Below are positions 8,839 to 17,270 of a DNA stretch of 64,000 bases, piece by piece (positions within the stretch are counted from its first letter, which is position 1; the number at the start of each line of letters is the position of its first letter). The position numbers and the translations under genes are program-made. Below the pieces are notes generated by a model that did not search any database, was not told the origin of the DNA, and saw nothing but the letters and a program-made list of their open reading frames with translations. The stretch spans positions 62,001-126,000 of the forward strand of contig NZ_JAKIHN010000008.1 in the NCBI RefSeq assembly GCF_021608185.1, given 5' to 3'. This DNA is from Flavobacterium anseongense. GTDB taxonomy: Bacteria; Bacteroidota; Bacteroidia; Flavobacteriales; Flavobacteriaceae.

Positions 8839-9969
8839 ATGAAATTTGACTTACTAGCGAATGACCCTAATTCAAAAGCACGTGCCGGAAGTATTACCAC
8901 TGATCACGGTGTAATTGAAACCCCAATATTTATGCCTGTTGGTACTGTAGCCTCTGTAAAAGGGGTTCATCAGCGTGAACTAAAAGAAGAAATCAATCCC
9001 GATATTATTCTTGGAAATACCTATCATTTATACCTGCGTCCACAAACAGCCATTTTAGAACAAGCTGGTGGCCTACATAAATTCATGAATTGGGATAGAA
9101 ATATCCTAACAGATTCCGGCGGCTATCAAGTGTATTCGCTTTCGGCTAACCGAAAAATTAAAGAAGAAGGCGTAAAATTCAAATCACATATCGACGGCTC
9201 TTACCATGTTTTTACTCCGGAGAATGTAATGGAAATCCAGCGTACCATTGGTGCCGATATCATCATGGCGTTCGATGAGTGTACACCTTATCCATGTGAT
9301 TACCGCTACGCACAAAAATCGATGAAGATGACACATCGTTGGTTGGATAGATGCATCAGTCATCTTGAAAAAGTGCCAACAAAATATGGTTATGACCAAA
9401 CTTTTTTTCCAATAGTTCAAGGAAGTACCTATAAAGATTTACGTCAGCAATCTGCCGAATATATTGCCAACGCAGGACAACAGGGAAATGCTATCGGTGG
9501 ACTTTCAGTAGGTGAACCAGCCGAAGAAATGTACGCTATGACCGAAGTTGTTTGTGAAATTCTTCCGAAAGACAAACCACGTTATTTGATGGGCGTTGGA
9601 ACACCGATAAACATTCTAGAAAATATAGCACTTGGAATCGATATGTTCGATTGCGTAATGCCTACACGAAATGCACGAAACGGAATGTTATTTACAGCCA
9701 ACGGAACAATCAACATCAAAAATAAAAAATGGGAAGCCGATTTTTCGCCGCTTGATGAAATGGGACATACGTTTGTAGATACCGAATACACCAAAGCCTA
9801 TCTGCGTCACTTGTTTGCTGCCAACGAATATTTAGGAAAACAAATTGCTACAATTCACAATTTAGGTTTCTATATGTGGTTGGTTCGTGAAGCAAGAAAA
9901 CATATCTTAGCAGGAGATTTCAGAACTTGGAAAGACATGATGGTAAAAAATATGAGCCAGCGATTATAG
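8839..9969 (+). CDS. tgt: tRNA-guanine transglycosylase
   Basis: This 376-residue protein exchanges guanine-34 for the queuosine precursor preQ1 in GUN-anticodon tRNAs. Visible motifs are ILTDSGGYQVYSL (active-site Asp), the GGLSVGEP substrate loop, and FDCVMPTRNARNG with the nucleophilic Asp. The C-terminal zinc site is odd. The usual CxCxxC before the AYLRHLF helix is absent (the stretch reads LDEMGHTFVDTEYTK), and only the His of TIHNL remains. The length is normal for the family, so this is a substitution and not a truncation. Its own promoter lies just upstream. The downstream permease is 72 bp away across a hairpin-rich gap. Confidence 0.95.
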   Translation: MKFDLLANDPNSKARAGSITTDHGVIETPIFMPVGTVASVKGVHQRELKEEINPDIILGNTYHLYLRPQTAILEQAGGLHKFMNWDRNILTDSGGYQVYSLSANRKIKEEGVKFKSHIDGSYHVFTPENVMEIQRTIGADIIMAFDECTPYPCDYRYAQKSMKMTHRWLDRCISHLEKVPTKYGYDQTFFPIVQGSTYKDLRQQSAEYIANAGQQGNAIGGLSVGEPAEEMYAMTEVVCEILPKDKPRYLMGVGTPINILENIALGIDMFDCVMPTRNARNGMLFTANGTINIKNKKWEADFSPLDEMGHTFVDTEYTKAYLRHLFAANEYLGKQIATIHNLGFYMWLVREARKHILAGDFRTWKDMMVKNMSQRL

Positions 9970-9973
9970 TTGA

Positions 9974-10035
9974 TTTGGTTATTTGTGGATTCGGTTATTT
10001 GAGCCGGATAACCAAATAACCGGATAACCAAATAA
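9974..10035. repeat. Short tandem and inverted repeat between tgt and the permease gene
   Basis: Two exact 16-bp direct repeats, CCGGATAACCAAATAA, occupy 10004-10019 and 10020-10035. TTTGGTTAT (9974-9982) pairs with ATAACCAAA (10024-10032), and CGGTTATTT (9992-10000) with AAATAACCG (10014-10022), so the whole gap can fold into a nested hairpin. It ends 6 bp before the next ATG. Confidence 0.85.
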
Positions 10036-10041
10036 ACAACA

Positions 10042-11127
10042 ATGTTAAAAATAATTGACAAATACATTCTCAAACGTTACTTAGGAACATTCATTGTAAT
10101 GTTGTTGATGTTTATTCCAATTGGAATAGTAATCGATGTTTCGGAAAAAGTCAATAAAATGATTGAGAATCACGTTGCTTTCTCAGCTGTTGCCAAATAT
10201 TATCTTGACTTTACCATCTATTTTGCTAATCTTTTATTTCCGATATTTTTATTTCTTTCGGTGATTTGGTTTACTTCAAAACTTGCTAATAACACCGAGA
10301 TTATTGCCATTTTGAGTTCGGGTATTTCTTTTTCAAGATTTCTTAGACCTTATATTATTGGAGCAACAATTGTATCACTTTTTGCTTTGGTTATGACAAT
10401 TTATTTAGTACCCAATGCAAGTGCAGGTTTTAAAAGTTTTAGATATACTTATCTTTCTCATGGTGGAGCAGATAATATGCGTGATGATACTAACGTGTTT
10501 CGTCAAACCAGCAAAGACGAATATATTTTTGTGAGTAACTTTAATGAAGTTTCTAAAATGGCTTTTAATTTTTCGATGGAAAAATTTGAAGGAGACAAGT
10601 TAAAATACAAATTGGTGGCCAGCAGAATAAAATGGAACCAAAAGCAGAAGAATTATACTTTATATAATTACACCAAAAGAAAAGTAGGTCAGTTTGGCGA
10701 TATTATAGAGTCAGGTGAAGTCAAAGACACTGTTTTTAAATTTGATTTAGAAGATTTAACCCCCGTAGTTTACATTGCCGAAACCTTACCGTTAAACGAA
10801 CTCAACAAATTTATCGATAAAGAAAAAGCGCGTGGTTCTTCTAATATTAATGTATATTTGGTTGTACTTTATAAAAAATACAGTATTCCTGTATCTGCTT
10901 TTATTCTAACAATCATTGCAGTTGCAGTTTCATCTATGAAACGTCGTGGCGGAATGGGAACCAACCTGGCTATAGGAATTATTCTGGCCTTTGCTTTTGT
11001 CTTTCTGGATAAGGTTTTTGGTGTCTTAGCCGAAAAATCAACAGCACCACCATTACTAGCGGTTTGGACGCCAAACATCGTTTTTGGAATTCTTGCCATT
11101 TATCTTTTGCGAAATGCTAAGCGATAA
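10042..11127 (+). CDS. LptF/LptG-family permease (lipopolysaccharide export)
   Basis: This 361-residue protein has the LptF/G layout. A cytoplasmic start (IIDKYILKRYLGTF) leads into three N-terminal membrane segments (about 15-35, 58-80, 98-122), then a periplasmic beta-jellyroll domain (about 125-265), then three more segments to the end. By family it forms the membrane part of the ABC transporter that extracts LPS from the inner membrane. I cannot tell LptF from LptG with certainty; the sequence reads more like LptG. The last 14 bases overlap the start of the EamA gene, so the two are translationally coupled. Confidence 0.88.
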   Translation: MLKIIDKYILKRYLGTFIVMLLMFIPIGIVIDVSEKVNKMIENHVAFSAVAKYYLDFTIYFANLLFPIFLFLSVIWFTSKLANNTEIIAILSSGISFSRFLRPYIIGATIVSLFALVMTIYLVPNASAGFKSFRYTYLSHGGADNMRDDTNVFRQTSKDEYIFVSNFNEVSKMAFNFSMEKFEGDKLKYKLVASRIKWNQKQKNYTLYNYTKRKVGQFGDIIESGEVKDTVFKFDLEDLTPVVYIAETLPLNELNKFIDKEKARGSSNINVYLVVLYKKYSIPVSAFILTIIAVAVSSMKRRGGMGTNLAIGIILAFAFVFLDKVFGVLAEKSTAPPLLAVWTPNIVFGILAIYLLRNAKR

Positions 11128-11995
11128 CCTCAAAAGTTATTTGCATCTCCATTTGATTGTCTTTATTTGGGGATTTACCGCCATTTTAGGTGCGTTGATT
11201 TCACTAGATGCTTTGCCATTAGTTTGGTTCCGAATGCTTTTAGCTGTAGGATTTATTTGGATTTATATCTATTTCAAGAAACTGCCACTAAGGGTTTCAA
11301 CAAAAGTCTTGCTGCAGTTTATTTTTTCAGGATTTATTATCGCATTGCATTGGTTTACTTTTTTTCATGCAATCAAGATTTCTAATATTTCAGTAACTCT
11401 TGCCTGCCTTGCTACCGGAGCTTTTTTTACTTCGTTATTGGAGCCAATTCTATATGGTAAAAAGATTGTCTGGTATGAAGTGTTCTTCGGATTGCTTGTT
11501 GTTTTTGGGCTTTACATTATTTTCAATGTAGAAGGGAGCTATTTCTGGGGAATGTTGACTGCTTTGACATCTGCCTTTCTATCGGCTTTGTTTGCCGTTA
11601 TTAATAGTAAATTGGTTAAATCCCACGATGCTACCGTAATCTCTTTTTACGAGCTCAGCGGCGGCGTTGTTTTCTTCACTTTTCTATTATTGTTTACCCA
11701 TAGTTTTACACCGACTTTCTTTTCACTTTCGACTAAAGATTTGGTGTACTTACTGATTTTAAGTTCGGTCTGTACAGCTTATGCGTTTATAGCCTCTACT
11801 TCGATAATGAAATTTTTGAGTCCATATACAGTAATGCTTACCATTAATTTGGAACCTATTTATGGAATCGTTTTGGCGGTTTTAATATTCAAAGAAAAAG
11901 AAAAAATGAGCTTTGAGTTTTATATCGGAGCCATAATTATTCTGCTTACTGTCTTACTAAACTCAGTCATAAAAAGTTATAAAAAAAGAAACTAA
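11114..11995 (+). CDS. EamA/DMT-superfamily transporter
   Basis: This is a 293-residue membrane protein with about ten hydrophobic helices arranged as two EamA repeats (first starting HLHLIVFIWGFTAILGA, second starting YFWGMLTALTSAFLSALFAV). The EamA family exports metabolites or amino acids; the substrate is not readable here. The start at 11114 overlaps the permease stop and gives the typical short cytoplasmic N terminus. An in-frame ATG at 11084 would add 10 residues and overlap more. About 110 bp follow before accA, containing an accA promoter and a palindrome. Confidence 0.85.
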   Translation: MLSDNLKSYLHLHLIVFIWGFTAILGALISLDALPLVWFRMLLAVGFIWIYIYFKKLPLRVSTKVLLQFIFSGFIIALHWFTFFHAIKISNISVTLACLATGAFFTSLLEPILYGKKIVWYEVFFGLLVVFGLYIIFNVEGSYFWGMLTALTSAFLSALFAVINSKLVKSHDATVISFYELSGGVVFFTFLLLFTHSFTPTFFSLSTKDLVYLLILSSVCTAYAFIASTSIMKFLSPYTVMLTINLEPIYGIVLAVLIFKEKEKMSFEFYIGAIIILLTVLLNSVIKSYKKRN

Positions 11996-12036
11996 ATCGG
12001 CATTCCAATACGATTAATTTTGTTTACAATAATCTG

Positions 12037-12052
12037 TAAAAAGTACTTTTTA
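12037..12052. promoter_or_regulatory. 16-bp perfect palindrome over the accA -33 region
   Basis: TAAAAAGTACTTTTTA is a perfect inverted repeat. Its centre is about 24 bp upstream of the accA -7 box, where the -33 element would sit. This is a plausible repressor or activator site. The regulator is unknown. Confidence 0.45.
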
Positions 12053-12068
12053 TCACAATTTAAAATTT

Positions 12069-12076
12069 TATATTTG
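12069..12076 (+). promoter_or_regulatory. -7 promoter element (TATATTTG) for accA
   Basis: TATATTTG is a full match to TAnnTTTG, 31 bp upstream of the accA ATG. A recognisable -33 TTG is missing; the palindrome at 12037-12052 occupies that place. Confidence 0.55.
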
Positions 12077-12107
12077 CTATTCGATTAAATCAAAACGGAC
12101 AAACCCT

Positions 12108-13061
12108 ATGGAATATTTAGATTTTGAACTTCCTATAAAAGAACTAGAAGACCAACTCGATAAATGCCAGATTATTGGTGCCGAATCAAACGTAGATGTT
12201 ACCGCAACCTGCAAGCAGATTGAAAAGAAATTAGAGGAAACCAAAAGACAAATCTATAAAAACCTAACCGCTTGGCAACGTGTACAATTATCACGTCATC
12301 CCAACAGACCTTACACTTTAGAGCATATTACCAACTTAACTAAAGGAACATTTTTAGAACTTTTTGGCGACAGAAATTTCAAAGATGATAAAGCCATGAT
12401 TGGTGGTTTAGGTCGAATTGACGGACAGTCGTTTATGCTTATCGGTCAACAAAAAGGAATCAATACCAAAATGCGTCAGTTACGTAATTTTGGTATGGCA
12501 AGTCCTGAAGGCTATAGAAAAGCTTTGCGTTTGATGAAAATGGCTGAGAAATTCAACATTCCTGTAGTAACTTTAATCGATACTCCGGGAGCTTATCCGG
12601 GATTAGAAGCTGAAGAACGCGGACAAGGTGAAGCAATTGCCAGAAACATTTTAGAAATGGTTCGTTTGAAAGTACCAATTATCTGTGTAATCATTGGTGA
12701 GGGTGCTTCAGGTGGAGCATTAGGAATTGGCGTTGGAGACCGTGTTTTAATGATGGAAAATACTTGGTATTCTGTTATTTCTCCTGAGTCTTGTTCATCA
12801 ATCTTATGGAAAAGCTGGGAATATAAAGAACAAGCCGCCGAAGCTTTGAAACTGACTTCAACCGATATGAAAAAAATGAAATTGGTTGATGATGTAATTC
12901 CGGAACCACTTGGCGGAGCACATTATGATAAAGAAACAGCTTTCAAAACTGTTGAACAATATATCATGAAAGCGTTTAACGAATTAAAAGATTTATCAAC
13001 AGATGAGTTAGTAGCTCAAAGGATGGATAAATACAGCAAGATGGGCGAATACAAGGAGTAA
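12108..13061 (+). CDS. accA: Acetyl-CoA carboxylase, carboxyltransferase subunit alpha
   Basis: This 317-residue protein is the full length of AccA. It has the N-terminal coiled region, [12 protein letters not shown], the GDR(N)F(K)DD motif, [47 protein letters not shown] and the oxyanion-forming [15 protein letters not shown]. With AccD it transfers the carboxyl group from biotin to acetyl-CoA, the first step of fatty-acid synthesis. The gene stands alone between its own promoter and a terminator; accD, accB and accC are not in this window. Confidence 0.96.
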   Translation: MEYLDFELPIKELEDQLDKCQIIGAESNVDVTATCKQIEKKLEETKRQIYKNLTAWQRVQLSRHPNRPYTLEHITNLTKGTFLELFGDRNFKDDKAMIGGLGRIDGQSFMLIGQQKGINTKMRQLRNFGMASPEGYRKALRLMKMAEKFNIPVVTLIDTPGAYPGLEAEERGQGEAIARNILEMVRLKVPIICVIIGEGASGGALGIGVGDRVLMMENTWYSVISPESCSSILWKSWEYKEQAAEALKLTSTDMKKMKLVDDVIPEPLGGAHYDKETAFKTVEQYIMKAFNELKDLSTDELVAQRMDKYSKMGEYKE

Positions 13062-13080
13062 ATTCTTATAAATTATATTA

Positions 13081-13114
13081 AAATCCGAAGCCCTACAGTT
13101 TCGGATTTTTTTTT
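13081..13114 (+). terminator. Intrinsic terminator after accA
   Basis: A 9-bp stem AAATCCGAA / TTCGGATTT with a 10-base loop runs into a run of Ts. It starts 20 bp after the accA stop. Confidence 0.9.
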
Positions 13115-13189
13115 GGTTGTTAACAAAAAAAAGAAACTTATAAACAGTGCTGTTGAATAACTCAATACGAATAAATTCATCAAAATAGT

Positions 13190-13197
13190 TACTTTCG
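13190..13197 (+). promoter_or_regulatory. -7-like element (TACTTTCG) abutting the dnaB start
   Basis: GTTACTTTCG is followed by four bases and then the dnaB ATG. The identical ten bases, also four bases from the ATG, precede lpxK. Transcription would begin at or next to the start codon. Confidence 0.45.
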
Positions 13198-13201
13198 CTT
13201 A

Positions 13202-14749
13202 ATGGAAAATCTCAGAAATATAAGCCCTTTAAAAGTAGATAAAACTACTATAATAAATTTAGAAAAAGGTAAGCTGCCACCACAAGTACTCGACCTAGAG
13301 GAAGCTGTGCTTGGCGCAATGATGATTGATAAAAAAGGGGTTGATGAAGTAATTGATATTCTGCAACCTGATGCTTTTTACAAGGAAGCACACAAGCATA
13401 TTTTTGAAGCTATTTTTCAGTTATTCACAGATTCTCAGCCTATTGACTTATTAACAGTATCAGCTCAGCTAAAAAAGAACGGCAAATTAGATTTGGCCGG
13501 TGGTGATTTTTTCCTGATTCAGCTTACACAAAAGATATCTTCTTCGGCTCACATTGAGTTTCATTCGAGAATCATTTTACAGAAATACATTCAACGAAGC
13601 TTAATAAAAATCTCTTCCGAAATCATCGAAGAATCCTATGATGAAACTACAGACGTTTTTGATTTATTAGACAAAGCCGAATCAAAACTCTACGAAGTAA
13701 CACAGGGAAATATCAAACGAAGTTCTGAAACAGCACAGAGTTTGGTAATTCAAGCTAAAAAGCGTATCGAGGAAATTGCAAACAAAGAAGGGCTAAGCGG
13801 AATTGCAACCGGATTTGAGAAATTAGATAAAATAACTTCGGGTTGGCAACCATCTGATTTGATTATTATTGCCGCTCGTCCGGGTATGGGAAAAACCGCA
13901 TTCGTACTTTCAATGGCAAGAAATATTGCTATCGATTTTGGTCAGCCAGTAGCACTATTTTCATTAGAGATGTCATCGGTACAATTAATTACCCGTTTGA
14001 TTTCTTCAGAAACAGGCTTATCTTCAGAGAAATTAAGAACCGGAAAATTAGAAAAACACGAATGGGAGCAACTTTCCACGAAAGTGAAAGATTTAGAAAA
14101 AGCACCATTGTATATCGATGATTCGCCATCGCTTTCCATCTTTGATTTAAGAGCAAAAGCACGTCGTTTATCATCGCAACACGGTATCAAATTAATCATT
14201 GTCGATTACCTTCAATTGATGACTGCCGGCGGAAGCAACGGAAAAGGAGGAGGAAACCGTGAGCAGGAAATCTCAACCATTTCCAGAAATTTAAAAGCTT
14301 TAGCCAAAGAATTAGAAGTTCCTGTAATTGCCTTATCACAGTTATCGCGTGCTGTTGAAACGCGTGGTTCAAGCAAAAGACCATTGCTTTCTGACTTGCG
14401 TGAATCGGGTGCGATTGAACAGGATGCTGATATCGTTTCATTTATTTATCGTCCGGAATATTACAAAATTGATGAATGGGATGACGAAGAGCAAACGCCA
14501 ACTGCTGGTCAGGCCGAATTTATCATCGCAAAACATCGTAATGGTTCTTTGGAAAACATCCGATTGAAATTCATAGGAAACCTAGGTAAGTTTGATAACC
14601 TCGAAGAATACGGAAGTGCTTTTGATGATTTACCTTCGAAAATGAATCACGATGATAATCCGTTTATGACTAAAAATCTGCCGTCACCAAACGAAGCTTT
14701 TGGAAGCAATCTCAATTCCAATGATGACGACAGTGATGTTCCATTCTAA
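13202..14749 (+). CDS. dnaB: Replicative DNA helicase
   Basis: This 515-residue protein has the DnaB layout. The N-terminal domain (about 20-125, starting PPQVLDLEEAVLGAMM) binds primase and forms the collar. A linker follows, then a RecA-like C-terminal motor with Walker A ARPGMGKTAF (about 222-231), a Walker B strand ending in DYLQLM, and the LSQLSRAVETRGSSKRPLLSDLRESGAIEQDAD signature. There is no intein. It unwinds the fork 5'-3' as a hexamer. The acidic tail ending DDDSDVPF resembles the SSB-type C terminus and could contact partners. A promoter-like box lies directly before the ATG, suggesting a very short or absent leader. Confidence 0.96.
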   Translation: MENLRNISPLKVDKTTIINLEKGKLPPQVLDLEEAVLGAMMIDKKGVDEVIDILQPDAFYKEAHKHIFEAIFQLFTDSQPIDLLTVSAQLKKNGKLDLAGGDFFLIQLTQKISSSAHIEFHSRIILQKYIQRSLIKISSEIIEESYDETTDVFDLLDKAESKLYEVTQGNIKRSSETAQSLVIQAKKRIEEIANKEGLSGIATGFEKLDKITSGWQPSDLIIIAARPGMGKTAFVLSMARNIAIDFGQPVALFSLEMSSVQLITRLISSETGLSSEKLRTGKLEKHEWEQLSTKVKDLEKAPLYIDDSPSLSIFDLRAKARRLSSQHGIKLIIVDYLQLMTAGGSNGKGGGNREQEISTISRNLKALAKELEVPVIALSQLSRAVETRGSSKRPLLSDLRESGAIEQDADIVSFIYRPEYYKIDEWDDEEQTPTAGQAEFIIAKHRNGSLENIRLKFIGNLGKFDNLEEYGSAFDDLPSKMNHDDNPFMTKNLPSPNEAFGSNLNSNDDDSDVPF

Positions 14750-14755
14750 AAAAGT

Positions 14756-14783
14756 AATCCCGACTAATACTCGGGATTTTTTT
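14756..14783 (+). terminator. Intrinsic terminator after dnaB
   Basis: Stem AATCCCGA / TCGGGATT with a 7-base loop is followed by a T run, 6 bp after the dnaB stop. Confidence 0.9.
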
Positions 14784-14808
14784 ATGATTTACTTCACAGT
14801 AAATCTAT

Positions 14809-14816
14809 TATCTTTG
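14809..14816 (+). promoter_or_regulatory. -7 promoter element (TATCTTTG)
   Basis: TATCTTTG is a full match to the consensus, 20 bp before the ATG at 14837. Confidence 0.55.
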
Positions 14817-14836
14817 GTTCTGTTATTTCACTAAAG

Positions 14837-16096
14837 ATGTTTAAAAAGTCACTCTATATTTTCGTAATACTGATTTCCTTTTCCGCTAAGGCAAATTTTA
14901 TTTTGCTGCCAATGGATGATACTACACAGAAAAATCATCTCAAAGCCTACGGAATAACTTATTGGGCATTAGACAAACAATACAAAGCCAGTTGGTTGTT
15001 AAACTATCGCGGCGGTTCGTTTTTGTTACCGGATGCTCCCGAAATCAAAAAAGAATGTCAAATCAGAGGTGTGAGTTTTGAGGTTTTATCAGATGCAGAA
15101 GCAACTTCAATATTAGCTGATATTTCAAGTCCGTCACAAAATATGGAAACGGTGGTTTTGGAAAAAGCTCCAAAAATCGCAGTTTATTCGCCTCCGGGAA
15201 AACAGCCTTGGGATGATGCAGTAACTATGGTTTTGACTTATGCTGAAATTCCGTTTAAAGTCGTTTACGATGAAGAAGTATTGAGCGATCAATTGTTATT
15301 ATACGATTGGCTGCATTTGCACCACGAGGATTTTACGGGCCAATATGGTAAGTTTTACGGAGCTTATCGCAATGCACCATGGTATATTGAACAAAAAAAA
15401 GATGCTGAAGCTTTGGCAACCAAATTAGGTTTTGCTAAAGTATCTCAGGATAAATTGGCTGTAGCCAAAAAGATTCGCGATTTTGTCATTGGTGGTGGAT
15501 TCATGTTTGCCATGTGTTCGGCAACGGATAGTTTTGATATTGCCTTGGCTGCTGATGGAGTAGATATTTGCGAACCAATGTTTGACGGTGATGACAGCGA
15601 ATCCAATTACCAATCGAAAATTGATTATAACAAAACCTTCGCCTTCAAAAATTTTATCTTGGATAGAAAGCCCGATCATTATGAGTTTTCGGATATTGAT
15701 ATGACCGAAAAACGTCGAATTCCTTTTGAAAAAGATTATTTCACCTTGATGGAATTCTCAGCAAAATGGGATGTTATTCCGAGTATGCTGTGCCAAAACC
15801 ACACGCAACTGGTAAAAGGTTTTATGGGACAAACCACGGCTTTTGACAACGAATTGATAAAGTCGAGCGTGTTGACTTTAGGAAAAAATGAATTGAATGA
15901 TGAAGCGCGTTATATTCACGGACAAAAAGGGAAAGGGTTTTTTACCTTTTATGGAGGTCATGATCCCGAAGATTACCAACATCGAGTAGGAGATGAGCCA
16001 ACAGTTTTAGATTTGCATCCAAACTCTCCGGGTTTTAGATTGATTTTGAACAACGTGTTATTTCCTGCGGCGAGAAAGAAACCGCAGAAAACCTAA
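14837..16096 (+). CDS. Exported amidotransferase-like protein (often labelled asparagine synthetase B)
   Basis: This 419-residue protein has a signal peptide (cleavage near AKA, residues 17-19). It lacks every asparagine synthetase hallmark: no N-terminal Cys nucleophile and no SGGxDS ATP loop. GGGFMFAMCSATDSFDIALAADGVDI (about 222-248, core Cys near 230) looks instead like the nucleophile elbow of class I glutamine-amidotransferase-like folds. A C-terminal His region (YGGHDPEDYQHR) could supply the partner residue. From memory, flavobacterial homologues carry the asparagine synthetase label; I think that is an annotation carried over. The role is unknown; it probably acts in the periplasm. 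It converges with the next gene with a 4-bp overlap. Confidence 0.7.
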   Translation: MFKKSLYIFVILISFSAKANFILLPMDDTTQKNHLKAYGITYWALDKQYKASWLLNYRGGSFLLPDAPEIKKECQIRGVSFEVLSDAEATSILADISSPSQNMETVVLEKAPKIAVYSPPGKQPWDDAVTMVLTYAEIPFKVVYDEEVLSDQLLLYDWLHLHHEDFTGQYGKFYGAYRNAPWYIEQKKDAEALATKLGFAKVSQDKLAVAKKIRDFVIGGGFMFAMCSATDSFDIALAADGVDICEPMFDGDDSESNYQSKIDYNKTFAFKNFILDRKPDHYEFSDIDMTEKRRIPFEKDYFTLMEFSAKWDVIPSMLCQNHTQLVKGFMGQTTAFDNELIKSSVLTLGKNELNDEARYIHGQKGKGFFTFYGGHDPEDYQHRVGDEPTVLDLHPNSPGFRLILNNVLFPAARKKPQKT

Positions 16097-16551
16097 TTTT
16101 TTAGAATATCCTCAACTATCTTCAAATGATGTTTCGTATGCAATTTTAAAAACCAAATTGCAGGCTTTACATTCAAATCGCCAAAAAACGGATGTGTAAA
16201 GTAACTGTTTGCAGGAAGTGTCGGAATGTCGGCAATGTTCTTTCTGGCAAGTTCAAGTTTGGTTTTTAATTCTTCAATTGTTGCCACATCAACAGGTTTC
16301 ACTGATTTTGGCACTCTGACTTTTCCTCTCGGAATTTTATTCGTGATTTGAATATAGATTCGTATCCATTTGATTTTCCATTTATAGGACGCAGGATCGG
16401 AATCTTTAAGTTGGTCAACAACATTATTAATCACCAATAAACTATGGTCAATTTGCCAGCCAATAGTAGATTGAGAAACGACAGGATTTGTTTTTTCAAA
16501 ATCCGGAATATGGGATTCAAGCCGGTCAATAAGTTTTTGTAGTTGGGTCAT
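16093..16551 (-). CDS. DUF1569 / DinB-superfamily protein
   Basis: This 152-residue protein is a predicted four-helix bundle. His36 (in the WQIDH motif), His138 and His141/His142 (HTKHH near the C terminus) are placed like the metal-binding triad of the DinB/YfiT superfamily. DUF1569 members keep these and have no known substrate; some DinB proteins are thiol-dependent transferases. The stop codon overlaps that of the convergent upstream gene by 4 bp. A TACTTTAG box about 18-25 bp before the start may be its promoter. Confidence 0.75.
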   Translation of the reverse strand: MTQLQKLIDRLESHIPDFEKTNPVVSQSTIGWQIDHSLLVINNVVDQLKDSDPASYKWKIKWIRIYIQITNKIPRGKVRVPKSVKPVDVATIEELKTKLELARKNIADIPTLPANSYFTHPFFGDLNVKPAIWFLKLHTKHHLKIVEDILKN

Positions 16552-16633
16552 AGTTTATAGTGTTTCGGTAAACTAAAGTATGAAAAAAGTTTTGGTCCAT
16601 TTCGTTTATCGATTTAAAATATTCAATAAATAG

Positions 16634-16670
16634 AAAACCCTTTCATAGTACTGAAAGGGTTTTGTTTTTT
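16634..16670. terminator. Bidirectional hairpin terminator
   Basis: A 12-bp perfect stem AAAACCCTTTCA / TGAAAGGGTTTT with a 6-base loop is T-rich on the right. It directly follows the minus-strand gene at 16669-17094. Confidence 0.8.
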
Positions 16671-17094
16671 AATCACGGTATTTTTTATTCTTTTTATGTT
16701 TTTTCCAATGCTTGTGATTATGTCGATAATCATCGTTATCGTAATAGTGCCTTTCATTGCAGTATCGTCTGTATTCTACGACATGAACATCGTTATAACG
16801 ATATGGATCATATCCCATATAGTTTAACTGAATTTGTGCAGTTCTTCCAAGATTGACACCTACATAAATATTTGGTAATGTTGCGCTTACCGACCAACGA
16901 CCATCATTAAGATATATGTATGAACCACGATTCATATCATAATACATATTGTATTGCGGAAAATAGACGTGTCGTGTTTTGGCGCGGTATCCATGAGCCG
17001 GAGCCCATGGTGGCGGACCTTGAGCTGAAGTTACTTCGGGAATTATCAGAAATATAAAAACAGCAATGGACGTTATTTTTACTATAGTTTTCAT
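16669..17094 (-). CDS. Small exported Tyr/His/Lys-rich protein of unknown function
   Basis: This 141-residue protein has a clear signal peptide (hydrophobic 8-20, cleavage near TSAQ). The mature part has PPPWAPAHGYRAKTRHVYFPQYNMYYDMNRG, then a second half crowded with Tyr, Arg, Asn and His, ending in a Lys/His-rich tail (KHWKKHKKNKKYRD). I recognise it as a small flavobacterial envelope protein type without a function. The His/Lys tail could bind metal or polyanion; that is inference only. It is monocistronic with a strong terminator. Confidence 0.75.
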   Translation of the reverse strand: MKTIVKITSIAVFIFLIIPEVTSAQGPPPWAPAHGYRAKTRHVYFPQYNMYYDMNRGSYIYLNDGRWSVSATLPNIYVGVNLGRTAQIQLNYMGYDPYRYNDVHVVEYRRYCNERHYYDNDDYRHNHKHWKKHKKNKKYRD

Positions 17095-17205
17095 GATTGT
17101 AAAATTTAAGTTTATACTCAGTTTACATGTTTATGAAACCAATTTTCAAGAAATATGCCAAAGCGCTTTATAAATGGTAATCCTGTAAGTTTTACAAGAA
17201 ATTAT

Positions 17206-17246
17206 GTAAAAAAAACACCCGAACCGTTTTAACGAATCAGGTGTTT
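17206..17246 (-). terminator. Terminator of the cyanophycin synthetase gene
   Basis: On the minus strand a stem AAACACCTGA / TCGGGTGTTT (one G-T pair) is followed by a run of Ts. It lies 25 bp after the cphA stop. Confidence 0.8.
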
Positions 17247-17270
17247 AAATTATTTTTAATGAATCATTTT

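Noticed and set aside
14837..16096. True asparagine synthetase
   Set aside because: It lacks the N-terminal Cys amidotransferase site and the ATP pyrophosphatase SGGxDS loop, and it has a signal peptide.
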